DNA from: Candidatus Zixiibacteriota bacterium
GTDB lineage: Bacteria > Zixibacteria > MSB-5A5 > GN15 > FEB-12
Direction of reading: 5' to 3'
DNA: 59,037 bases
Assembly (NCBI GenBank): GCA_021163775.1
Contig: JAGGTI010000112.1
Span: 1 to 59,037 of the forward strand
The notes under the pieces are model-generated. The model did not search any database and was not told the origin of the DNA. It saw only the letters and a program-made list of their open reading frames with translations. Position 1 is the first letter of the stretch, and every line of letters starts with the position of its first letter. Shown here one piece after another: positions 1-9,027 of this stretch. Both the position numbers and the translations under genes were made by a program.

Positions 1-144
1 AGGGCAGTAGCCTTGTGCTCTTGCCATTTTTAGCATAGTAGGTCGAAACCAGCCCGCTTCGGGCGGTCTCGACAGCTACAAGTGTCAGGTTGCAAGCAAC
101 CTGACCTACTCAACTATCTCGGCGGGTTCGAAGACGGACCCGCC
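1..144. repeat. Cluster of four short palindromic repeats
   Basis: This gap upstream of the inositol phosphate synthase gene holds one copy each of several dispersed intergenic repeat families. At 1-28 is a GGCAGTAGCCTTGTGCTCTT-type hairpin that recurs near 58687-58709. At 38-73 is a GTAGGTCGAAACCAG...GTCTCGAC unit that recurs at 9941 and 20351. At 84-105 GTCAGGTTGC and GCAACCTGAC form a perfect 10-bp stem with a 2-base loop; it recurs at 15259 and 45011. At 120-144 GGCGGGT and ACCCGCC form an arm pair related to copies near 48292, 53683 and 58846. No ORF is credible here. Confidence 0.75.
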
Positions 145-155
145 CTACGAGAAAA

Positions 156-206
156 TGACCAATCGGTCATAACTAATATACCAATAATATATAATATTTA
201 ATTATA
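156..206 (+). promoter_or_regulatory. AT-rich probable promoter with small palindrome
   Basis: Between the repeat cluster and the leader ORF lies a strikingly AT-rich run (about 170-206), the only such tract in this GC-balanced gap. It is preceded by TGACC-AATC-GGTCA at 156-169, a short inverted repeat of operator size. Position and composition suggest the promoter and a possible operator for the leader ORF and inositol phosphate synthase gene. No clear -35/-10 pair could be fixed, so the exact promoter is inference. Confidence 0.4.
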
Positions 207-270
207 TGCAAGCTGTTATTGACGCGGTTATGGCTGGCTGGATATATTTAACGCAACAAGAGGAACCTTA

Positions 271-315
271 ATGAGACAACTAACGGAAACTCAAATAGAA
301 GGAAATCACACATGA
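271..315 (+). CDS. Short leader ORF (14 codons) coupled to the inositol synthase gene
   Basis: An ATG at 271 has a good Shine-Dalgarno sequence (AAGAGGA at 258-264, six bases away). It opens a 14-codon frame encoding [14 protein letters not shown]. The frame ends in a TGA at 313-315 that overlaps the ATG of the inositol phosphate synthase gene at 312 (ATGA). The overlap suggests translational coupling. It could be a leader peptide that tunes synthase translation, or a chance frame. The synthase also has its own AAGGAA-type site just upstream. No family is recognised in the peptide. Confidence 0.4.
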   Translation: MRQLTETQIEGNHT

Positions 316-1544
316 GTAAGAAAGTAAGAGTCGCCATTATCGGCGTTGGCAACTGCGCCTCCTCATTGGTGCAGGGTGTTGAGTTCTACAAGAAGGCCAA
401 AGAAGACGAAAAGATTCCGGGCCTGATGCATGTCAACCTGGGCGGGTATCATATCAAAGATATCGAATTCTCTGCCGCGATTGATATCGACAAAAACAAG
501 GTTGGCAAGGATCTCTCCGAGGCTGTATTCACCTGGCCGAACAACACTTACAAATTCTCCAAGGTGCCCAAGAAGGGCGTCAAGGTTATGCGTGGTATGA
601 CCCATGATGGTCTGGGACATTATCTTAGTGAGATTATCGAGAAAGCACCCGGCGATACGGTTAACATCGTCAAGCTTCTTAAAGACACCAAGACTGATGT
701 TGTGGTCAATTACCTTCCGGTCGGCTCAGAGACCGCAACCAAGTGGTATGTCGAGCAGATTCTTGAAGCTGGTTGCGGCCTGGTGAACTGTATCCCGGTC
801 TTTATCGCTAGCGAGGCGTATTGGCAGAAACGGTTCAAAGAGAAAGGTCTTCCGGTTATCGGCGATGATATCAAGTCGCAGGTTGGTGCTACGATTTTCC
901 ACCGGTTAATGACCCGTCTCTTTATGGAGCGCGGTGTTCTTCTGGATCGTACCAGCCAGCTCAATGTTGGCGGCAACACTGATTTTCTCAACATGCTTGA
1001 GCGGTCGCGCCTGGAGTCCAAGAGAATTTCCAAGACCAACGCGGTGACTTCGCAACTCGATTACAAATTGAAACCGGGTGCGATTCATATTGGTCCGTCC
1101 GATTATGTCGAGTGGCTTGATGATCGCAAGTGGGCTTACATTCGTATGGAAGGCACGACGTTTGGCAATGTGCCGCTCAATATTGAGTGCAAGCTTGAAG
1201 TCTGGGACAGTCCGAACTCGGCCGGGGTTGTGATTGATGCCGTCCGTTGCTGTAAACTGGCACTCGATAACAACCTGTCAGGGGCAATGATTGAGCCGTC
1301 GTCTTATTTCAAGAAATCACCGCCGGTGCAGTTCACCGACGATGAAGCTCGTCGGATGACCGAGGAATTCATTGCCAAGTACGGCTGGAAACAGACCGCT
1401 AAGAAGCGTCGTCCGGTTAAAGCGGCTTCCAAAAAGTCGACTACCCGGAAACCAGCCACTAAGAAAACCAGGAAAACGGTCGCAAAGAAGGCCGCTCCCA
1501 AAAAGGCGACTAAAACAAAGCGAGTGGTAAAGAGAAAAAAGTAA
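312..1544 (+). CDS. ino1: myo-inositol-1-phosphate synthase with Lys-rich tail
   Basis: Converts glucose 6-phosphate to 1D-myo-inositol 3-phosphate using NAD+, the first step toward inositol lipids and inositol-derived solutes; cytosolic. The N-terminus [11 protein letters not shown] is the Rossmann dinucleotide-binding motif of the bacterial/archaeal-type synthase. The conserved core runs to about residue 355, including the [10 protein letters not shown] stretch and the conserved lysine-rich region near [11 protein letters not shown]. The last 50 or so residues (360-410) are almost entirely Lys, Arg, Ala, Thr and Pro, like a histone H1 tail, and are not part of the enzyme family. The start at 312 has AAGGAA about eight bases upstream and overlaps a leader ORF by ATGA. 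A strong terminator follows, so the gene is probably transcribed with only the leader. Confidence 0.93.
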   Translation: MSKKVRVAIIGVGNCASSLVQGVEFYKKAKEDEKIPGLMHVNLGGYHIKDIEFSAAIDIDKNKVGKDLSEAVFTWPNNTYKFSKVPKKGVKVMRGMTHDGLGHYLSEIIEKAPGDTVNIVKLLKDTKTDVVVNYLPVGSETATKWYVEQILEAGCGLVNCIPVFIASEAYWQKRFKEKGLPVIGDDIKSQVGATIFHRLMTRLFMERGVLLDRTSQLNVGGNTDFLNMLERSRLESKRISKTNAVTSQLDYKLKPGAIHIGPSDYVEWLDDRKWAYIRMEGTTFGNVPLNIECKLEVWDSPNSAGVVIDAVRCCKLALDNNLSGAMIEPSSYFKKSPPVQFTDDEARRMTEEFIAKYGWKQTAKKRRPVKAASKKSTTRKPATKKTRKTVAKKAAPKKATKTKRVVKRKK

Positions 1545-1573
1545 TATCTTCGACCACATGATTTGACTAACAT

Positions 1574-1620
1574 GAACCGATGGTTTGATAGGATAACCGT
1601 CGGTTCTTTATTGTTTGTTT
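1574..1620 (+). terminator. Rho-independent terminator after ino1
   Basis: GAACCGATGGTT (1574-1585) pairs with AACCGTCGGTTC (1595-1606), a 12-bp stem with one G-U pair and a nine-base loop, followed by the T-rich tract 1607-1620. It separates the inositol synthase gene from tmk. Because it spans the TTG at 1615, that codon is an unlikely tmk start. Confidence 0.85.
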
Positions 1621-1632
1621 GTGAGTGAGTGT

Positions 1633-2268
1633 ATGTCCAATAGGAAACAGTCCAAAGGTTTGCTGGTTACTTTTGAAGGCATTGATGGGTGTGGCAAGTC
1701 GACTCATCTTAAACTCAGCAGGGAGTATCTTACTTCGCTTGGTCTCAAAGTTGTCAGCCTTCGTGAGCCCGGCTCGACACCGGTGGCGGAGAAAATCCGT
1801 CGGATTCTGTTAGATAAATGCTCGTCAATTTCTGACACAGCTGAATTGCTTCTCTATGAAGCGGCACGGGCTGAAATAGTTGGGCACGAAATCGAGCCTT
1901 TGATGGCATCGGGGCATATTGTCCTGTGTGACCGGTTCTATGATTCCACCACCGCTTACCAGGGGTATGGTCGAGGGCTTGATCTTCGCGTCATCCGCAA
2001 GCTTCATCGTCTGGCCGTAGGTGAGTGTCGACCGAATCTGACCTTGCTGTTCGATGTTACCCTGCGAGTGGCGGCATCAAGATTGGGCCAAAGCCGAGAT
2101 CGGCTTGAGTCACAGCCGATGGCGTTTCATCGGCGAGTGCGCAAAGGCTTTCTGGAGATCGCGGCGCGCGAGTCACGTCGGGTGAAGGTGATCGACGCCT
2201 CACGGCCGGTAGAAGTCGTATTCGAAGATGTCCGCCGCTATCTCAAGCGCCGGGTGGCGAAACTATGA
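1633..2268 (+). CDS. tmk: Thymidylate kinase (dTMP kinase)
   Basis: Phosphorylates dTMP to dTDP with ATP for DNA precursor supply; cytosolic. The P-loop FEGIDGCGKSTH lies near the N-terminus, the DRFYDSTTAYQGYGRGL motif of TMP kinases is intact, and the lid region carries LGQSRDRLE. About 211 residues, normal for the family. The frame opens upstream at a TTG (1615), but that codon lies in the T-tract of the preceding terminator, so ATG 1633 (MSNRKQSK...) is preferred. The stop overlaps the next gene start by ATGA, indicating an operon with the S41 protease, the HAD phosphatase and the nucleotidyltransferase downstream. Confidence 0.93.
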   Translation: MSNRKQSKGLLVTFEGIDGCGKSTHLKLSREYLTSLGLKVVSLREPGSTPVAEKIRRILLDKCSSISDTAELLLYEAARAEIVGHEIEPLMASGHIVLCDRFYDSTTAYQGYGRGLDLRVIRKLHRLAVGECRPNLTLLFDVTLRVAASRLGQSRDRLESQPMAFHRRVRKGFLEIAARESRRVKVIDASRPVEVVFEDVRRYLKRRVAKL

Positions 2269-3842
2269 ACCAACCGACTATCTCTGAGCGAAAGCCCTTT
2301 CTGCTGGCTGTGTTATTTATGTTTCTCACTGTCCTGTTGGCGGGCGGGGGCGGAGTGTATGTGTTGTCCGATCCCAGTTTGGACGATGCGTTCAATCTGG
2401 TGCGGGTGGCCAACCGGATCAATCAGCTTTCGCACGTTGAGGTGGATTGGGCGCATTTGCAACAAGCGGCGCTCGACAAGATGTTTGAACGGCTTGATCG
2501 TTACTCCGGCTATATGGAACCGCGGCGGTGGAATCGGATGCGGGAGGAGCAGTCCGGCAGTTACACCGGTATTGGTGTTTCGGTGACACAGCACGATGAC
2601 GGTTTGCTGATCATGTCGGTCCGCGAGGATGGCCCGGCGGCGGCGGGCGGTTTGCTCAACGGTGATGTCATCATACGGGTTGACAGTGTTATTCTGCATG
2701 GTTTCGATGTCTACAAGGCGACCAATATTCTGCGTGGGCCGGTTGATTCCGAAGTTGATCTTGGCGTGTACCGTTCGGTCGATCAGGATACATTTGAGGT
2801 AACCGTCAATCGTAAGAAAATCAATTTTGAGCATATCCCATTTGCGGGGTACACGCCTGACTCGGCGATATATATCCGCTTGCTTGATTTCGATGCGGGG
2901 GCATCCGCTGATCTTGAAGACGCGCTCGATTCGCTATTAGAAAAATCAGCCCACGATCCGATTGGAGTTATTCTCGATCTCAGGGGCAACCCGGGTGGTT
3001 TATTTGTGGAGGCGTACAAAACAGCTAACTTGTTTCTTGATGACGGCCAATTTATAGTTGGTACCGATGGCCGTTCGCGCTGGCAGAACGAAGAGCATTA
3101 TTCGAGTGGTGACGATCTGACCGGTGGTTTGCCGATGGTGGTGCTGGTCGATAATGGCTCGGCATCGTCATCGGAGATTGTGGCCGGGTCGCTTCATCAG
3201 TTGGGGCGGGCCACGTTAGTTGGTGACACGACGTTTGGTAAGGGATTGGTGCAGGGATTCAATCGGTTACATGATGGCAGTGCTGTGCGGTTGACAATCT
3301 CGCGCTACTATCTGGCGAACGGTCTCTACTTGAACGAGTTTGATTCGGAGTTGGTTGATGTTGGTCATGGGCTGGTGCCTGATCACTATGTTACTTTTTC
3401 GGAATTAAGCCCTTTTCCAAGAGCACTTGAACGATCGTTGCTCCTGAATCAGTTTGCCAACCAGTTCCAGGATGAGATAATCGACGCCACCACCCAACTT
3501 GAGTTGGGTGATGAGTGGAGCAATCGGTTTGAGCAGTTTGCGTACGACAGCGGTTTCCAGTTTGTGTCTCGCACCACCAGTCAGGCAGAGCTGGTTGCGT
3601 TTGAGATCACTTTGGATGGTTTAGGTCATTCCGCTCGGCAGATAGTGAGCCGGTTGTTGACTCAGTCCCGTGCCGATGATGCCAAACAATTTCACCGGCA
3701 CAGTAGTTTCATCAAACGCCGTCTGACCCAGATTGCTTACGAACGTAAGGTTGGCGGTTATACGGCCTATCAGAAAGCGATTGTTCCGCTTCGCCCCGAT
3801 ATCCGGCTGGCGGGTGAAATACTAAAGGCGGTTGGCCAATAA
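2265..3842 (+). CDS. S41 family C-terminal processing protease
   Basis: Periplasmic serine protease of the CtpA/Prc type, which trims or degrades proteins from their C-termini. Residues about 12-34 form a hydrophobic signal or anchor segment. A PDZ domain follows (GIGVSVTQHDDGLLIMSV... through LGVYRSVDQ, about 100-180). The protease core contains the conserved GNPGGLF loop. The catalytic dyad is Ser301 in GSASSSEIV and Lys326 in GDTTFGKGLVQ; the 25-residue spacing matches Tsp/CtpA. A C-terminal extension of about 130 residues resembles the helical tail of longer family members. The start overlaps tmk by four bases and the stop overlaps the next ATG by one base, so all are probably co-translated. 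The physiological substrate cannot be read from the sequence. Confidence 0.88.
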   Translation: MNQPTISERKPFLLAVLFMFLTVLLAGGGGVYVLSDPSLDDAFNLVRVANRINQLSHVEVDWAHLQQAALDKMFERLDRYSGYMEPRRWNRMREEQSGSYTGIGVSVTQHDDGLLIMSVREDGPAAAGGLLNGDVIIRVDSVILHGFDVYKATNILRGPVDSEVDLGVYRSVDQDTFEVTVNRKKINFEHIPFAGYTPDSAIYIRLLDFDAGASADLEDALDSLLEKSAHDPIGVILDLRGNPGGLFVEAYKTANLFLDDGQFIVGTDGRSRWQNEEHYSSGDDLTGGLPMVVLVDNGSASSSEIVAGSLHQLGRATLVGDTTFGKGLVQGFNRLHDGSAVRLTISRYYLANGLYLNEFDSELVDVGHGLVPDHYVTFSELSPFPRALERSLLLNQFANQFQDEIIDATTQLELGDEWSNRFEQFAYDSGFQFVSRTTSQAELVAFEITLDGLGHSARQIVSRLLTQSRADDAKQFHRHSSFIKRRLTQIAYERKVGGYTAYQKAIVPLRPDIRLAGEILKAVGQ

Positions 3843-4522
3843 TGCCCAAAGTATCACCGGCTATATTCTGTGATTTTGATGGCACCGTGACTCGGCGCGA
3901 TGTCGGGTACCATATCTTTAAGCACTTTTCCGGCGGGCGTAACGATGCTCTGTTGCCGGATTGGAAAGCGGGACGGTTGACTACGCGTGATTGTCTTCGA
4001 ATGGAAGCTGAGATGGTGCACGCGACTCCTGACGAGATTTTCAGTTTTATCGATCAGTTTGAGCTGGATGAGACCTTCGCGCCGTTTGTGGCCGCCTGTG
4101 GTACGAGGAACATACCACTGACGATTCTTTCGGAAGGAATGGACCTGTATATCAAGCGTCTGTTGACGCGATCAGGGTTGGATCACCTGACGGTGCATTC
4201 CAATATCGGTCACATGGAAAATGGCGGATTGCGGATCGAATTCCCGTATCAGGCCCGCTCTTGCGAAGGATGCGGCAATTGCAAGGCAACCAGGATCGCT
4301 GAGTACCGTGAAACGGTTGATTCGATTGCCCCAATTGTTTTTATTGGTGATGGATATTCTGATGCATGTGGCGCTCGAGCGGCGGATATTGTTTTCGCCA
4401 AGAAGGATCTCAAGCAATATTGCCAGGATGAAGCGATTTTATATAATGATTTTGGTAATTTTATAGACGTAATTGACCGATTACGACAACAAGGACTCTG
4501 GACTACACCGGAAAACCTTTGA
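3842..4522 (+). CDS. HAD superfamily phosphatase, MtnX/SerB-like
   Basis: A 226-residue phosphatase of HAD subclass IB. Motif I is CDFDGTVT (Asp11 nucleophile, Asp13 acid/base). Motif II is the ILSEG serine. The Lys is likely in the IKRLL region, and motif III/IV is FIGDGYSDACGARAAD. The length and the early DVGYHIFKHF cap region match MtnX-like phosphatases (methionine salvage 2-hydroxy-3-keto-5-methylthiopentenyl-1-phosphate phosphatase), but no other methionine-salvage gene is near, so the substrate is unknown. A CEGCGNCK cysteine cluster in the middle, which might bind metal, is also seen in relatives. The start sits in TAATG with the S41 gene stop; the nucleotidyltransferase starts 15 bases after its stop. 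Confidence 0.8.
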   Translation: MPKVSPAIFCDFDGTVTRRDVGYHIFKHFSGGRNDALLPDWKAGRLTTRDCLRMEAEMVHATPDEIFSFIDQFELDETFAPFVAACGTRNIPLTILSEGMDLYIKRLLTRSGLDHLTVHSNIGHMENGGLRIEFPYQARSCEGCGNCKATRIAEYRETVDSIAPIVFIGDGYSDACGARAADIVFAKKDLKQYCQDEAILYNDFGNFIDVIDRLRQQGLWTTPENL

Positions 4523-4537
4523 CCATAGGATGCGACC

Positions 4538-7039
4538 GTGAAAGCAATAGTCATGGCGGGCGGTTTTGGAACCCGATTACGGCCTTTGACCATTAACACG
4601 CCCAAGCCGATGGCGCCGATCGGCAACTTGCCGATGATGGAACACGTGATTGAGCTACTGGCCGAGCACGGACTGACCGATATTACCGCATTACTGTATT
4701 TTCATCCAGAGCATATTCAAGACTATTTTGGGGATGGATCAGCTTTTGGAGTGAATCTTAATTACGAGATTCCAAACGAGGATTTGGGAACAGCCGGTGC
4801 TGTGCGTTTTGCCTTAGGTAAGGTGCGGGAACCGGTATTAGTAATCTCCGGAGACTTGGTTACTGATTTTGACCTGACCGAGGCGATCAAATGGCACCAA
4901 GCCAGGCAGGCCGACGCTACAATCCTGCTTACCAGGGCTGAGAACCCGGTGGCCTACGGGATTGTCATCACTGATGAGGATGGCCGGATCATGCGTTTTC
5001 TGGAAAAGCCGACTTGGGGTGAAGCGTTTTCCGATACGATCAACACTGGTATCTACATTCTGGAACCGGCGGCGACGCGGATGATTCCGGGAGGGGAGAG
5101 TTTTGATTTTTCCCAGAACCTCTATCCTCTGATGCTGGACAACGACATGAAACTCTATGGCAAGATCATGTCGGGCTACTGGAAGGATGTTGGCAACATT
5201 GACGAGTATTTTCGTGCCCATACTGACCTGTTCGAGGGCAATTTAACGCTCAAACTCAAGATTCCGAAAACGACTGTGGGTGAAGGCGCTCTCTATCAGG
5301 GGGCGAGCGTATGGCTCGGTGAGGGTGTCAAACTCAGCGGGACAGTAATATTAGATGACGATGTCTGGATCGAGCCGGGTTGCTCATTGCACAATTGTGC
5401 TATTGGTGGGCGCAGTCGCATTGGCGCCAACAGTGTTCTCAAGGATACAATTATCTGGAATGACACGGTGATTGGTAGTGAGGCTCACCTTTCCCGATCT
5501 CTGATTTGCTCAAAGGTGCAGATCGGAAATGATGTTCAACTTCTTGATAACGCGATTATTTCAGACGAATGTATGATTGGCAACGCCGCCACTGTCAAGG
5601 CCAACTGCAAGATTTGGCCGGGGAAGAGTGTCGACGATGGGGCGATTGTGTCGTCTTCGCTGGTATGGGGCGACAGTTGGAATCGCGAACTGTTCACCGA
5701 ATCCAAGATTTCTGGTCTGGCACTGGTTGAAATTACCCCCGAGATGGCTGTCAAGATCGGTACTGCTTTTGGAGCCGCACTTGGCAAGGACACTTCTGTT
5801 GTATCGGCCCGTGAGGCATCCGACACTGCCCAGCTACTGCGCCGGGGGGTGATGTCGGGTATGTTGGCCGTCGGAGTAAATGTCTCGGACCTCGAGACGC
5901 TACCTGTGCCAGTGGTGCGGTATGCACTGAAAAGGGGCAAGTATGCCGCTGGTGTATATATGCGCCATAACCCGGTGGACTATCGCCAGATTGATATCAT
6001 CTTTTTCCACGGTTCGGCGATGGATATGCCCAAAGGACAGCTCAAGAAAGTCGAACGCAATTATTTTGGTGAAGATTTCGAACGCGTCTCTCTTGATGAT
6101 ATAGGGCATCTCGATTATCCTCAGCGAGTTCTCCGGGATTATCAGGTTGATTTTATGTCTGAGGTCGATGTCGAGATTATTAAGGATGCCGGTTTTAAGA
6201 TAGTGGTCGACTATGCGCATGGGTGTACCTCGCAAGTCTATCCCGATCTATTTTCGCGTTTAGGTGTCTCCACCACTGAGTTGAATTCGCACCCCAATCC
6301 GAAGAAATCATCGGTTCCCTCCGAAGAGAGTGCCCGAGCCATTGTTCAGCTTTCTGCCATTGTCAGTTCACTCAATGCTGATTTCGGATTCCGGATCAAC
6401 CCAGCCGGTGAAAAGCTGACCGTAGTAGATGAAAACGGCAAACCGCTTGATTCTCAGTCATTGCTGATGTTAATGACTGAATTGTACCTGCGTACTCACC
6501 CATCCAGGAAGATCGCGGTGCCGGTAGCCGCTACGATGGGAGTTGAAGAAATCTGCAACCGATATGGGGCTGAAGTAGTCCGGGTTCCCAACGACCATCA
6601 GGCAATGATGGAAATTCATAATTCAGGCGAAGTCGATTTTGTCGGTGGGACGCGCGGCGGTTTTATGTTCTCTCATTTCCACAGTGGGACGGATGCTATG
6701 TTCAGTCTGGTTCGTCTGTTACAGATGCTGGCCAGTACCGGGGACAGAGTCGGACAGCTTCGTGTTGGTTACGAGCATCTGATACGACAGACGGTTTCGG
6801 TGCCATGTCCCTGGTCTCGCAAAGGCACTGTGATGCGACGATTGATCACTGAGTCGGAGAACAAGCGGCGGCAATTGATTGATGGCGTGCGGATCCTGGA
6901 AGACGATGGCTGGGTGCTGATTGCCCCAGACCGGTTTAATGCCGCTTTTAGCATCTTCGCCGAATCGTCTGACCGACGTATTACTGAGAACTTGATTGCG
7001 CAGTATCGAACTATTGTTGAGACTTGTCAGGAGAACTAG
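4538..7039 (+). CDS. Sugar-1-P nucleotidyltransferase fused to degenerate phosphomannomutase
   Basis: An 833-residue fusion. Residues 1-235 are an NTP-transferase domain with an intact signature (MAGGFGTRLRPLT, SGDLVTDFDL, FLEKP), probably mannose-1-phosphate guanylyltransferase or a glucose-1-phosphate relative making NDP-sugars for cell-surface glycans. Residues about 250-380 are hexapeptide repeats forming a left-handed beta-helix. The rest has phosphomannomutase architecture, but all four active-site loops are altered: TASHNP reads YMRHNP (Ser to Arg476), DGDxDR reads ADFGFR (614-619), the sugar loop reads GGTRGGFMF, and RPSGTEP reads APDRFNA (796-802). Mutase activity is therefore unlikely; a structural or sensory role is inferred. 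The GTG start has AGGA eight or nine bases upstream. It is the last gene of the tmk run and is followed by a terminator. Confidence 0.88.
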   Translation: MKAIVMAGGFGTRLRPLTINTPKPMAPIGNLPMMEHVIELLAEHGLTDITALLYFHPEHIQDYFGDGSAFGVNLNYEIPNEDLGTAGAVRFALGKVREPVLVISGDLVTDFDLTEAIKWHQARQADATILLTRAENPVAYGIVITDEDGRIMRFLEKPTWGEAFSDTINTGIYILEPAATRMIPGGESFDFSQNLYPLMLDNDMKLYGKIMSGYWKDVGNIDEYFRAHTDLFEGNLTLKLKIPKTTVGEGALYQGASVWLGEGVKLSGTVILDDDVWIEPGCSLHNCAIGGRSRIGANSVLKDTIIWNDTVIGSEAHLSRSLICSKVQIGNDVQLLDNAIISDECMIGNAATVKANCKIWPGKSVDDGAIVSSSLVWGDSWNRELFTESKISGLALVEITPEMAVKIGTAFGAALGKDTSVVSAREASDTAQLLRRGVMSGMLAVGVNVSDLETLPVPVVRYALKRGKYAAGVYMRHNPVDYRQIDIIFFHGSAMDMPKGQLKKVERNYFGEDFERVSLDDIGHLDYPQRVLRDYQVDFMSEVDVEIIKDAGFKIVVDYAHGCTSQVYPDLFSRLGVSTTELNSHPNPKKSSVPSEESARAIVQLSAIVSSLNADFGFRINPAGEKLTVVDENGKPLDSQSLLMLMTELYLRTHPSRKIAVPVAATMGVEEICNRYGAEVVRVPNDHQAMMEIHNSGEVDFVGGTRGGFMFSHFHSGTDAMFSLVRLLQMLASTGDRVGQLRVGYEHLIRQTVSVPCPWSRKGTVMRRLITESENKRRQLIDGVRILEDDGWVLIAPDRFNAAFSIFAESSDRRITENLIAQYRTIVETCQEN

Positions 7040-7072
7040 AACGCCGGAGTGAATGAGATGCTCATTAAAAAT

Positions 7073-7105
7073 GCCGCTCACCATATTGTCGGTGGGCGGC
7101 CTTTT
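7073..7105 (+). terminator. Rho-independent terminator after nucleotidyltransferase
   Basis: GCCGCTCACC (7073-7082) and GGTGGGCGGC (7091-7100) form a 10-bp stem with one G-U pair and an eight-base loop, followed by CTTTT. It closes the tmk-to-nucleotidyltransferase operon. The remaining gap to asnS (7106-7345) shows no repeat or ORF of note and presumably holds the asnS promoter. Confidence 0.8.
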
Positions 7106-7345
7106 CATTAGATCAAGGTTGGCCCGAAGGCCGGGATAATAGGGGCTCGAAAGGAAATAAGAGCCGATTGTGCTTATTAGTACGCCCAAATGTTATAATG
7201 GTTCCAGGGAAACCAGAAATTTAGAAGAAATTAATATTTAGGCAAGTTGGTGGTCAGAATCGATATCGGATGGGCTGTTGCGCCAACTGTCTCGACACCG
7301 TATTTTCAAAATCTTGATGCCGATCTAAGTTGAAGGAAAATAACG

Positions 7346-8752
7346 ATGGATTACAAAGTACGCACCAGACTCTCGAGGATATTGGTCGATGATGCGGTTG
7401 AGGCTAATGCTGATATCACTATATTGGGGTGGGTTCGAACCGTTCGAGTGTCCAAGTCGGTCGCTTTTGTTCAGATCAACGACGGCTCCTGTATGGGGAG
7501 TATCCAGGCCGTGGTTGGTGATCCGGAAAACTGGCCGGTTCTTCAGGGGTTGCTTGCTGGTGCCTCGGTGCGCGTTAAAGGCAAACTGGTGCCATCGCAG
7601 GGCAAAGGCCAGAAATACGAACTCGCCGTTGACAGCCTTGAGATGATCGGCGAGGCCGATGCCACCTACCCGCTTCAGCCAAAACGACATACGCTTGAAT
7701 TTATGCGCGAAGTGGCTCACCTTCGACCACGGACCAACACTTTTGGTGCGGTCTATCGTACCAAGTCAAAGCTGGCCTACGCAGTGCATCGGTTTTTCCA
7801 GGAACACGGTTTTTATTATATCCATACACCGCTGATTTCAACCTCTGATTGCGAAGGCGCGGGTGACCTGTTCCGAGTCACCTCCCTCGATCTGGACAAT
7901 CTGCCTCGGCTTGAGGACGGTAAAATCGACTGGAACGCAGATTTTTTTGCGTCAGAGGCTTTTCTTGCAGTTTCAGGTCAACTCGAAGGCGAACTACTGG
8001 CGACCGCACTGGGTGATATCTACACTTTTGGCCCTACTTTTCGGGCTGAAAACTCCAACACTTCGCGCCACGCCTCTGAGTTTTGGATGATCGAACCGGA
8101 GATGGCTTGGGCTGAGTTGTCGGACAACATGGATCTGGCCGAGGAGTTCCTCAAATATCTGTTCCGGTTTGCGCTTGAGGAGTGTGCCGATGATATGGCA
8201 TTTTTCAACAAGTGGATCGCCAAGGATTATGATCTCTGCAAGATGCTCGAGTCGGTGGTCGAATCGAAATTTAAGCGGATCACCTACACCGAGGCAATTG
8301 ACATCCTGAACAAATCCGGCCAGAAGTTCGAGTACCCGACCAAATGGGGTGAAGACTTGGCCACCGAGCACGAACGCTATCTGACTGAGAAGAAATTCAA
8401 GAAGCCGGTGATTGTGACTGACTATCCCGAATCGTTCAAACCGTTCTATATGCGGACAAACGACGATGGCAAGACGGTCGCGGCGATGGATGTCCTGGTA
8501 CCGGGAGTGGGTGAAATTATCGGTGGCTCCCAGCGTGAGGAGCGGCTCGATGTGCTCAACGCGCGGATCAAGAAGAAGGGGATGACCGACATGGACAACT
8601 ACTACTGGTATCTTGATATCCGTAAGTATGGCTCGGTGCCTCATTCTGGGTTTGGTCTCGGTTTTGAACGGGCGGTGATGTATGTCACCGGTATGACTAA
8701 TATCCGCGATGTATTGACTTTTCCCCGCGTACCAAGGTGGGCCAAGTTCTAG
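7346..8752 (+). CDS. asnS: Asparaginyl-tRNA synthetase
   Basis: Class II aminoacyl-tRNA synthetase that charges tRNA-Asn; cytosolic, 468 residues, normal length. An N-terminal OB-fold anticodon-binding domain (TILGWVRTVRVSKSVAFVQI, residues about 25-110) precedes the catalytic domain. Motif 2 is seen in FGPTFRAENSNTSRHASEFW and motif 3 in SGFGLGFERAVMYVTG. The presence of a true AsnRS (the EPEMAW signature rather than AspRS-type residues) means Asn-tRNA is made directly. AAGGAAA lies seven or eight bases before ATG 7346. The gene stands alone between gaps. Confidence 0.95.
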   Translation: MDYKVRTRLSRILVDDAVEANADITILGWVRTVRVSKSVAFVQINDGSCMGSIQAVVGDPENWPVLQGLLAGASVRVKGKLVPSQGKGQKYELAVDSLEMIGEADATYPLQPKRHTLEFMREVAHLRPRTNTFGAVYRTKSKLAYAVHRFFQEHGFYYIHTPLISTSDCEGAGDLFRVTSLDLDNLPRLEDGKIDWNADFFASEAFLAVSGQLEGELLATALGDIYTFGPTFRAENSNTSRHASEFWMIEPEMAWAELSDNMDLAEEFLKYLFRFALEECADDMAFFNKWIAKDYDLCKMLESVVESKFKRITYTEAIDILNKSGQKFEYPTKWGEDLATEHERYLTEKKFKKPVIVTDYPESFKPFYMRTNDDGKTVAAMDVLVPGVGEIIGGSQREERLDVLNARIKKKGMTDMDNYYWYLDIRKYGSVPHSGFGLGFERAVMYVTGMTNIRDVLTFPRVPRWAKF

Positions 8753-8866
8753 GTGGAAATTTGATTGCTCGGGAGGGCAGGATCGGTGTACCGGAGAGTT
8801 TATCCGCTTATTCACCATTTCTGCAAATTGCGTGGTGTCGGGTGACCCTCGGTTAACAGACAAGAA

Positions 8867-8891
8867 CTGTCAGGTAGAAGTCGCCTGACAG
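8867..8891. repeat. Small hairpin related to the CCTGACGG repeat family
   Basis: CTGTCAGG (8867-8874) and CCTGACAG (8884-8891) form an eight-base perfect stem with a nine-base loop. It resembles the larger hairpins at 15124, 44930 and 48347. It lies in the gap after asnS and might also aid termination, but there is no proper T-tract. Confidence 0.5.
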
Positions 8892-9027
8892 CACAAAATA
8901 AGTCCTTCTGTCAGATACAACTGTGAGTTCTTTGTCAAACACCTGTGGTTTTGATATCCCTACCGCCCAAATATTTGATTGACTCTAAGATAGACCACCG
9001 TTATTGTCGATACACAGGAGTATGACG

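Noticed and set aside
1615-1632. Upstream TTG start for tmk
   Set aside because: It lies in the T-tract of the ino1 terminator and adds residues foreign to the family; ATG 1633 is used.
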